From contig JAIUYB010000199.1 in assembly GCA_020216625.1 (NCBI GenBank), forward strand, positions 1-5,338: DNA of 5,338 nucleotides, written 5' to 3'. Positions 1-4,258 of this stretch are shown piece by piece. Both the position numbers and the translations under genes were made by a program. Position 1 is the first letter of the stretch; each line of letters opens with the position of its first letter. Under the pieces are notes generated by a model, which saw only the letters and a list, made by a program, of their open reading frames with translations, was not told where the DNA came from and made no database searches. The DNA is from Desulfarculus sp. GTDB lineage: Bacteria > Desulfobacterota > Desulfarculia > Desulfarculales > Desulfarculaceae.

Positions 1-150
1 CTGGCGCCGGAGCTTCTTCCGCAAAAAGCTCTCGATGGGCTTCCAATTGATGATCTGGTCGACCTGGTCCAGGTGCGACTTCGGCTTCTTGCGCACCGAC
101 ACCGCCAGGTCGAGGAATCCGCACAGCCGGGTTTCGAAACGGTTGGCCAA
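1..150 (-). CDS. IS5-like transposase, N-terminal fragment running off the left edge
   Basis: Read leftwards, an open frame gives a peptide of about 50 residues that contains SHLDQVDQIINWKPIESFL followed by a basic RKKLRR stretch. The pattern 'D-x-I-I-x-W-K-P-I-E-x-x-L-x-K-K' is, from memory, typical of the N-terminal domain (DUF772 type) of IS5/IS1182-group DDE transposases, just before the helical DNA-binding part. The catalytic DDE region would lie outside the window. I chose a TTG start at 148-150 because an AGGAGG sits at 154-159, although the 3-nt spacing is short. A later GTG start is possible. The frame is closed upstream by a TAA at 193-195. A weak promoter lies at 180-207. The gene points the same way as the tRNA and begins about 130 bp beyond its terminator, so it looks like an insertion sequence placed behind a tRNA gene. 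Whether the element is intact cannot be judged here. Confidence 0.55.
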   Translation of the reverse strand, partial: MANRFETRLCGFLDLAVSVRKKPKSHLDQVDQIINWKPIESFLRKKLRRQ

Positions 151-179
151 ACGCCTCCTCCAGCTAGTCCGTTTCGAGT

Positions 180-207
180 ATCTTATCCCACATTATCAGA
201 CTGTTAA
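180..207 (-). promoter_or_regulatory. Candidate promoter of the transposase gene
   Basis: On the minus strand TTAACA (202-207) is followed after 16 bp by TAAGAT (180-185). The first differs from the -35 consensus at one position and the second from the -10 consensus at two. Transcription would start near 173, about 25 nt before the proposed TTG start, and would include the AGGAGG. The stretch is AT-richer than its surroundings. Many insertion sequences carry their promoter in or next to the terminal repeat, but I could not define that repeat. Confidence 0.3.
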
Positions 208-278
208 AGTGCACTCTCGCTGCGCGCGCCGTGCAATGGTCTCGGGATGGATGGTGGGAAGGCCTTTTCAGGGCAAAG

Positions 279-314
279 AACAAGGGGTCGGCCAATCTAG
301 GCCAACCCCTTGTT
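279..314 (-). terminator. Intrinsic terminator behind tRNA-fMet
   Basis: The arms 279-293 and 300-314 form a 15-bp stem with a 6-nt loop. The only non-Watson-Crick pair (289/304) is a G-U wobble if transcribed leftwards but a C-A mismatch if transcribed rightwards, so the hairpin suits the minus strand, the direction of the tRNA. It starts 7 nt after the CCA end. The minus-strand tail is only moderately U-rich (UUGUUCUUUG). The plus-strand tail (TTTTCTTTC, 313-321) is also T-rich, so it may stop transcription in both directions. Confidence 0.75.
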
Positions 315-321
315 TTCTTTC

Positions 322-398
<77 letters not shown>

Positions 399-410
399 TC
401 AGTGAACCGG

Positions 411-439
411 ACTATACCGCCCAGGGGTGGCGCTGTCAA
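411..439 (-). promoter_or_regulatory. Sigma70 promoter of tRNA-fMet
   Basis: On the minus strand a perfect TTGACA (434-439) is separated by exactly 17 bp from TATAGT (411-416), which has one mismatch to TATAAT. Transcription would begin near 404, leaving only about 6 nt before the mature tRNA 5' end at 398. Strong promoters with a very short leader are usual for tRNA genes. Confidence 0.85.
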
Positions 440-520
440 CCCGACCCAGGCTACGCCGCTGCCCGGCAATAGGCCCGCAGCGCGAGGTTTGGCCCCCCTT
501 CAGGCTTTTCGATGCCACGC

Positions 521-543
521 AAAAAGCGGCTGATTTCCGCCGC
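521..543 (-). terminator. Possible weak leftward terminator
   Basis: On the minus strand GCGGC (539-543) and GCCGC (526-530) form a 5-bp GC stem with an 8-nt loop, directly followed by five T residues (521-525). The stem is short, and no convincing leftward gene precedes it, so it may be fortuitous. If real, it would shield the tRNA promoter from leftward transcription. Confidence 0.25.
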
Positions 544-638
544 ACAACCGGGTTTTCTATCAACCCCATCCCGCGCGCCGAGGTTGGAGCTGCGTCATTT
601 TGGCCGTTCCATTAACTGGAAAATAGGCTGCAAGCGCA

Positions 639-651
639 TGAATAATATTCA
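639..651. promoter_or_regulatory. 13-bp perfect palindrome TGAATA-A-TATTCA
   Basis: Six bases on each side of a central A are perfectly complementary. The symmetry and AT-richness in a GC-rich genome are typical of a binding site for a dimeric regulator. The half-site resembles ArsR/SmtB-type operators, whose cores often end in ATTCA, but that family match is only suggestive. It lies about 175 bp upstream of the main promoter. Confidence 0.35.
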
Positions 652-689
652 CTATTTACGAGTCCGCCCCTGGGATGGGGCTTGTCATA

Positions 690-725
690 GTGGTCCGACC
701 CGTTCCAAATATCGGACCACGAACG
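690..725. promoter_or_regulatory. Interleaved inverted repeats with FadR/GntR-like half sites
   Basis: GTGGTCCGA (690-698) is repeated in perfect inverted form as TCGGACCAC (712-720), with the copies 22 bp apart, about two helical turns. A second pair, CGTTC (701-705) and GAACG (721-725), is interleaved with the first. Within the left arm, 692-700 (GGTCCGACC) is itself palindromic, and 691-700 fits the core of the E. coli FadR operator (TGGTCNGACC). The right arm read on the other strand starts TGGTCCGA. An AT-rich TATATAAC follows at 733-740. A binding site for a GntR/FadR-type dimer is the likeliest reading. The regulator itself is not in the window. Confidence 0.45.
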
Positions 726-808
726 GTATTTGTATATAACACTCGCATTCTTTTGGATATTCATCGCAACGGGCTTCCATATTTCGGAACCCATGAAACC
801 TTTGGGTA

Positions 809-823
809 AATTGGTCAAACCTG
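809..823. promoter_or_regulatory. PdhR/FadR-like operator next to the por promoter
   Basis: AATTGGT (809-815), CAA, ACC (819-821) matches AATTGGT-NNN-ACC, the left half and centre of the E. coli PdhR operator (AATTGGT-NNN-ACCAATT). The outer right half (TGGT) does not match. The site ends one base before the -35 box at 825. An additional imperfect repeat GTCAA (814-818)/TTGAC (825-829) overlaps the -35. A bound protein would touch RNA polymerase directly. Whether it would activate or repress cannot be read from the sequence. Confidence 0.4.
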
Positions 824-824
824 G

Positions 825-854
825 TTGACAGGTATGCCACTTCACACCTAGAAT
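825..854 (+). promoter_or_regulatory. Main promoter candidate of the por operon
   Basis: A perfect TTGACA (825-830) is followed after 18 bp by TAGAAT (849-854), with one mismatch to TATAAT. Transcription would begin near 861, giving a leader of about 154 nt before porC. It lies at the downstream edge of the AT-rich region, as expected for a promoter in a GC-rich genome. A weaker alternative is the TATAAC at 735-740, which lacks a good -35 box. Confidence 0.65.
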
Positions 855-860
855 TAGCAC

Positions 861-1014
861 TTCATATGGCAGCAAGCCGACGGGGTTTCGCTATCAGGAT
901 GGCCCAACCTCCGGCGCCACCGGCCCGCGAATCCCACGAGCCTCCAGCCCGGTCCGTGGCCCCCCGCCGTCTGCTGCCGCCAGCGGTGCCCGTAATCTCA
1001 CGAAGGAGAAAAAA
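861..1014 (+). promoter_or_regulatory. C-rich 5' leader of the por operon
   Basis: Between the predicted start of transcription and porC lie about 154 nt with marked strand asymmetry: I count 49 C against 27 G in 901-1000. It has no obvious strong hairpin with a U tract. Long C-rich, G-poor unstructured leaders are where Rho factor loads, so Rho-dependent control is possible but unproven. A 50-codon open frame (866-1018) spans the leader and ends in the porC start. It has no ribosome binding site and a biased Arg/Pro composition, so I do not call it a gene. The leader ends in the porC ribosome binding site AAGGAG (1003-1008). Confidence 0.35.
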
Positions 1015-1563
1015 ATGATCGAGGTGCGTTTTCATGGCCGGGGTGGCCAGGGCGCGGTGACCTCGGCCGAGCTGATGGCGTTGGCCGCCATAGCCGAGGG
1101 CAAATACGCCCAGGCTTTCCCCAGCTTCGGCCCCGAGCGCCGCGGAGCCCCGGTGCAGGCCTTCCTGCGCATCAGCGACCAGCCCATCCGGCTGCGCGAG
1201 AAGATCTATCAGCCCGACGTGGTCGTGGTGCTGGATCCTTCCCTGCTAGCCAGCGGCAACGTCAAGGCCGGTCTGAAAGCCGGTGGCACCCTGGTGGCCA
1301 ACAGCAGCAAATCGGTGGAGGCGGTCCAGGGCGAGTGCGGATTCACCGGCCGCACCGCCGTGGCCGACGCCAGCAAGATCGCCGAGGAGGAATTGGGAGT
1401 GCCCATCACCAACACCACCATGCTGGGCGTGCTGCTCAAGGCGGTGGAGCTGGTGAAGATGGACTCCATCAAGGAGCCCCTGGACGGGCGCTTCGGCAAG
1501 CAGGGCGTCAAGAACTTCGGCGCCCTGAGCCGCGCCTTTAACGAGACCACCATCAAGGAGTGA
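1015..1563 (+). CDS. porC: Pyruvate:ferredoxin oxidoreductase, gamma subunit
   Basis: The 182-residue protein is the gamma subunit of a four-subunit 2-oxoacid:ferredoxin oxidoreductase, a cytoplasmic enzyme. Family signatures visible are HGRGGQGAVTSAELMA (residues 7-22), the FPSFGPERRGAPVQAF block (35-50) and NTTMLGVLLKA near 133-143. RFGKQGVKNF follows at 159-168. The length fits the family (about 180). In one-polypeptide PFORs this domain is fused to the others and helps form the CoA-binding face; that role is known from the family, not seen here. The ATG has a good AAGGAG 6 nt upstream. It is the first gene of the operon. Its last codons AAGGAG (1555-1560) double as the ribosome binding site of porD, which begins 4 nt after its stop. 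The gene is also called porG in some genomes. Confidence 0.93.
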   Translation: MIEVRFHGRGGQGAVTSAELMALAAIAEGKYAQAFPSFGPERRGAPVQAFLRISDQPIRLREKIYQPDVVVVLDPSLLASGNVKAGLKAGGTLVANSSKSVEAVQGECGFTGRTAVADASKIAEEELGVPITNTTMLGVLLKAVELVKMDSIKEPLDGRFGKQGVKNFGALSRAFNETTIKE

Positions 1564-1567
1564 TACC

Positions 1568-1897
1568 ATGGCCGACGAAGGCATGACTTCCTGGAAGAGC
1601 CTGGCCTTGGGTTGCGCCATGACCGAGCCCGGCACCGCCCGGCGCTTCAACACCGGCGATTGGCGCAGCCGCCGCCGGCCCATCACCGACCGCGAGAAAT
1701 GCATCAAGTGCGGCCTGTGCTGGATCATCTGCCCGGACATGGCCTACGACCCCGACCCCAAGGCCGAGGGTTACTACACCTGGGACAGCTTCTATTGCAA
1801 GGGCTGCGGTATCTGCATCGCCGAGTGTCCCAAGCAAGCCATCAGCTGGATCGAAGAAAAAGAGGAGGACAAGTATGGCCCGGCGTGTGGGGCTTGA
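1568..1897 (+). CDS. porD: Pyruvate:ferredoxin oxidoreductase, delta subunit (2[4Fe-4S] ferredoxin)
   Basis: The 109-residue protein carries two classic CxxCxxCxxxCP motifs: Cys45, 48, 51, 55 and Cys77, 80, 83, 87. Each set would bind one [4Fe-4S] cluster with cross-ligation of the fourth Cys, as in bacterial ferredoxins. It would relay electrons from the TPP/cluster core in PorB to external ferredoxin. The roughly 40-residue N-terminal extension ending in GDWRSRRRPITDREKC is usual for PorD subunits and probably docks it on the complex. The start follows the AAGGAG at the end of porC by 7 nt. The last 23 nt overlap porA in another frame, and the porA ribosome binding site AGGAGG (1863-1868) lies in its Glu-rich tail. 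Two extra cysteines (16 and 107) lie outside the motifs. Confidence 0.94.
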   Translation: MADEGMTSWKSLALGCAMTEPGTARRFNTGDWRSRRRPITDREKCIKCGLCWIICPDMAYDPDPKAEGYYTWDSFYCKGCGICIAECPKQAISWIEEKEEDKYGPACGA

Positions 1898-3050
1898 GGT
1901 TTCCCTGGCCTGCGCGGAGGCCGTAAAGCTCGCCAATGCCGACGTGGTCGCGGCCTATCCCATCACCCCGCAGACCCACATCGTCGAGCATCTGGCCGAG
2001 TTGGTGGCCGACGGGCACCTGGACGCCGAGTTCATCCCGGTGGAGAGCGAGCACAGCGCCATGAGCGCCTGCATCGGCTCCAGCGCGGCCGGCGCCCGCA
2101 CTTTCACCAGCAGCGCCTCCCAGGGCTTGGCCCTGATGCACGAGATGCTCTACATCGCCAGCTCCATGCGGCTGCCCATCGTCATGGCGGTGGCCAACCG
2201 CTCTCTGTCCGGCCCCATCTCCATCTGGAACGACCACAGCGACGTGATGGGCGAGCGTGACACCGGCTGGATCCAATACTTTTGCGAAAACGGCCAGGAG
2301 GTCCTGGATCTCACCCTGACCGCCTTCAAGATCGCCGAGGACCCCCGGGTGCTGTTGCCGGTCATGGTCAACATGGACGGCTTCATCCTGACCCACGTCA
2401 TCGAGCCGATTTTGATGCCCGAGCAGGCCGAGGTGGACGCCTGGCTGCCTCCTTACGTTCCCCAGCTCTGCCTGGACCCGGCCAAGCCCATCAGCATGGG
2501 CATGGTGGGCGTGCCCGAGGTCTACACCGAGGCCAAGCGCGCCCAGGTGCAGGCCATCAATGACAGCTATCCCATCATCCTGGAGCACTGGGCCAGCTTC
2601 GCCAAGCAGTTCGGCCGCAGCTACCAGCCGGTGGAGAGCTACCGCACCGAGGACGCCGAGGCGGTCTTCGTGAGCATGGGCTCTCTTAGCGAGACCATCA
2701 TGAGCGCGGTGGACGAGATGCGCGCGGCCGGCCAGAAGGTCGGCGTGGTGCGCATCCGCCTCTGGCGGCCCTTCCCGGTGGCGGAGTTCACCAAGGCGGT
2801 GGCCAAGGCCGAGACCCTGGTGGTCATCGACCGCAACCTCACCTTCGGCGCGCCGGCCGGTCCGGTGGCCACCGAGGTCCGCGCCCTGTTGTTCAGCCAG
2901 GGCATCCAGAAGTACGTGGCCAACTTCGAGGCCGGCCTGGGCGGTCGCGACGTCACCCGCGACCAGTTCAAGGAGATGCTGGCCAAGGCGCAGAAGGCCA
3001 AGGCCGCCGGTCAGGACATGACCTGCGAGATGGTGGGGGTGAAGGAATGA
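1875..3050 (+). CDS. porA: Pyruvate:ferredoxin oxidoreductase, alpha subunit
   Basis: The 391-residue protein has full family length (about 390). Its pyrimidine-binding domain shows YPITPQTHIVEHL (28-40), VESEHSAMSACIGSSAAGARTFTSS (56-80) and ANRSLSGPISIWNDHSD (107-123), followed by RDTGWIQ (128-134) and ENGQEVLDL (138-146). By analogy with the Desulfovibrio africanus enzyme, Thr31, Glu58 and Arg109 are the likely substrate- and TPP-contacting residues; that mapping is from memory. The C-terminal part (from about 260) is the transketolase C-like domain, with VVRIRLWRPFP and the conserved NLTFGAPAGP. The IWNDHSD...RDTGWIQ block favours pyruvate over branched-chain 2-oxoacids. AGGAGG lies 6 nt before the ATG. 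The stop overlaps the porB start in ATGA (3047-3050), implying coupled translation. Confidence 0.94.
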   Translation: MARRVGLEVSLACAEAVKLANADVVAAYPITPQTHIVEHLAELVADGHLDAEFIPVESEHSAMSACIGSSAAGARTFTSSASQGLALMHEMLYIASSMRLPIVMAVANRSLSGPISIWNDHSDVMGERDTGWIQYFCENGQEVLDLTLTAFKIAEDPRVLLPVMVNMDGFILTHVIEPILMPEQAEVDAWLPPYVPQLCLDPAKPISMGMVGVPEVYTEAKRAQVQAINDSYPIILEHWASFAKQFGRSYQPVESYRTEDAEAVFVSMGSLSETIMSAVDEMRAAGQKVGVVRIRLWRPFPVAEFTKAVAKAETLVVIDRNLTFGAPAGPVATEVRALLFSQGIQKYVANFEAGLGGRDVTRDQFKEMLAKAQKAKAAGQDMTCEMVGVKE

Positions 3051-4021
3051 TATCCGCCGCCGAAGCAATCAAGAATTACGAGAAGATAACCCCCAAGAAC
3101 ATCCCCTTGGCGGAGCCCTTCTCCCGTGGCCACCGCGCCTGTCAGGGCTGCGGCGAGGTCCTGGCCCTGCGCCTGGTGGCCAAGGCCGTGGGCCAGAACC
3201 TGATCGCGGTCTCGGCCACCGGCTGCATGGAGATCATCAGCAGCCCCTACCCCCAGACCGCCTGGAACGTGCCCTGGATCCACGTGGCCTTCGAAAACGC
3301 GGCCGCGGTGGCCAGCGGGGTCGAGGCCGGGCGCAAGGCCCTGATCCGCAAGGGCCGCATCGCCGACGCCGGGGCCAAGATCGTGGCCTTCGCCGGTGAC
3401 GGCGGCACCGCCGACATCGGCATGCAGGCGCTCTCCGGCGCGCTGGAGCGCGGCCATGACTTCACCTACGTCTGCCTGGACAACGAAGCCTACATGAACA
3501 CCGGCATCCAGCGCAGCAGCTCCACCCCCTTCGGCGCCAGCACCACCACCAGTCCGTCCGGCTCCAAGAGCAAGGGCCAGATGACCTGGAAGAAGAACAT
3601 GCCGATGATCGCGGCGGCCCACAACGTGCCCTACGTGGCCACCGCCTCCCCGGCCTGGCACCTGGACCTGATGAACAAGATCCGCAAGGCCATCGCCACG
3701 CCGGGACCGGCCTACGTGCACATCTACTCGCCCTGCCCCACCGGCTGGCGCTGTGGTCCGGAGACCTCCATCGAGACCGCCCGCCTGGTTGTACAGACCA
3801 GAATCTTCCCGCTTTACGAAGTAATCGATGGCAAGTTCGTCCTGACCCGTGATATAAAGAATCCGAAGCCGGTGGAGGAATACCTCAAGATGCAGAGGCG
3901 TTTCCGGCACCTCAAGCCCGAGGACATCGAGGTGATCCAGAAGCGCGTGGACGCCGACTGGGAGCGGTTGCTGGGCTTCGTGAAGGCCACCAACCCCGAG
4001 GCGGCGGAAAAGGCCGAGTAA
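3047..4021 (+). CDS. porB: Pyruvate:ferredoxin oxidoreductase, beta subunit (TPP and proximal cluster)
   Basis: The 324-residue protein holds the diphosphate half of the TPP site: GDGGTADIG (118-126) and, 27 residues on, LDNEAYMNTGIQRS (144-157), the usual GDG-x(about 25)-N pattern that binds Mg and TPP. Cys32 and Cys35 (ACQGCGE), Cys60 (ATGCME) and Cys230 (SPCPTGWRCG) match the four ligands of the proximal [4Fe-4S] cluster. The YPQTAWNVPW block and SSSTPFGAST are typical of PorB. All key residues are present, so the complex should be active. The start overlaps the porA stop by 4 nt. AAGGA sits directly against the ATG, too close to serve well, so initiation probably relies on coupling or on the G-rich stretch at 3034-3041. 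It is the last gene of the operon. Confidence 0.94.
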   Translation: MISAAEAIKNYEKITPKNIPLAEPFSRGHRACQGCGEVLALRLVAKAVGQNLIAVSATGCMEIISSPYPQTAWNVPWIHVAFENAAAVASGVEAGRKALIRKGRIADAGAKIVAFAGDGGTADIGMQALSGALERGHDFTYVCLDNEAYMNTGIQRSSSTPFGASTTTSPSGSKSKGQMTWKKNMPMIAAAHNVPYVATASPAWHLDLMNKIRKAIATPGPAYVHIYSPCPTGWRCGPETSIETARLVVQTRIFPLYEVIDGKFVLTRDIKNPKPVEEYLKMQRRFRHLKPEDIEVIQKRVDADWERLLGFVKATNPEAAEKAE

Positions 4022-4054
4022 GGCCATCCACCGGCCGCGCGAGTCGCCCCCCAA

Positions 4055-4108
4055 CCCTGCGCGTCGTCGCTTACCGTCAAGGCATTGCGGTGGCGGCGGC
4101 GCGCAGGG
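4055..4108 (+). repeat. Long stem-loop behind porB
   Basis: Positions 4055-4070 pair with 4093-4108 over 16 consecutive positions, including two G-U wobbles (4064/4099 and 4067/4096) when transcribed rightwards. On the other strand those would be A-C mismatches, so the structure suits RNA from the por direction. The 22-nt loop can form an inner ACCG/CGGT helix (4073-4076 with 4088-4091). There is no U tract after it, so it is not a standard terminator. It may protect the por mRNA 3' end or be part of a leader RNA for the next gene. Confidence 0.5.
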
Positions 4109-4202
4109 CCCCAAAACCTGGGCCGGTGTTCAAGATGGCCGGCGGGGAGTCCTTCAGGATTCGGGGCGTCTGGGGCGCTCGGACAACCAGAGCCAAGCCG
4201 TG

Positions 4203-4234
4203 GGCCGGCCCGATCTCCTCGGGCCGGCCTTTTT
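4203..4234 (+). terminator. Strong intrinsic terminator between por and wecB
   Basis: GGCCGGCCCGA (4203-4213) and TCGGGCCGGCC (4219-4229) form a perfect 11-bp, very GC-rich stem with a 5-nt loop, followed at once by five T residues (4230-4234). It should end rightward transcription of the por operon. It is placed only 24 nt before the next start codon. Confidence 0.88.
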
Positions 4235-4258
4235 CGCGCCGTTTGGCAAGGAGGCCCC

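Larger units (their letters stand above)
440..824. other. Non-coding region between the tRNA promoter and the por promoter
   Basis: No open frame here has a convincing ribosome binding site or protein-like composition. The part 440-600 is GC-rich. It holds a small inverted repeat (457-462/477-482) and a hairpin preceded by five A residues (521-543) that could act as a weak leftward terminator. From about 600 the sequence becomes distinctly AT-richer and contains a 13-bp palindrome (639-651), a GCCCC/GGGGC hairpin (666-681), interleaved inverted repeats (690-725), a TATATAAC stretch (733-740) and a bulged GGG-TTCC/GGAA-CCC repeat (771-792). The base composition and number of symmetric elements suggest a control region for the downstream por operon. 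Confidence 0.6.
4022..4258. other. Structured intergenic region between porB and the epimerase gene
   Basis: This 237-bp gap is GC-rich, has no AT-rich promoter-like boxes that I can defend, and no believable gene. It holds a long stem-loop (4055-4108), several short GC inverted repeats (for example 4107-4111 with 4120-4124), an intrinsic terminator (4203-4234), and the ribosome binding site AAGGAGG (4248-4254) of the next gene. Confidence 0.6.

Noticed and set aside
209..235. GTGCA repeats around a GCGCGCGC run as an IS end
   Set aside because: The motif is short and self-complementary, and no matching partner can be seen inside the window.
666..681. GCCCC/GGGGC hairpin as a terminator
   Set aside because: The stem is only 5 bp and no T tract follows in either direction.
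427..739. Two overlapping rightward open frames of 62 and 75 codons
   Set aside because: They overlap the tRNA promoter and the non-coding control region, lack ribosome binding sites and show no recognisable protein features.
712..740. Second promoter with -10 TATAAC (735-740)
   Set aside because: No acceptable -35 hexamer at 16-18 bp and no correctly spaced extended -10 TG. Kept only as a weak alternative to 825-854.
612..875. Leftward open frame of 87 codons in the AT-rich region
   Set aside because: It starts with TTG, has no ribosome binding site, its composition looks random, and it lies over the por promoter and operator-like repeats.
1842..3068. Leftward open frame of 408 codons opposite porA
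   Set aside because: It is rich in His, Leu, Gly and Ala and is the antisense shadow of porA, common in GC-rich genes. The porA protein is clearly the real product.
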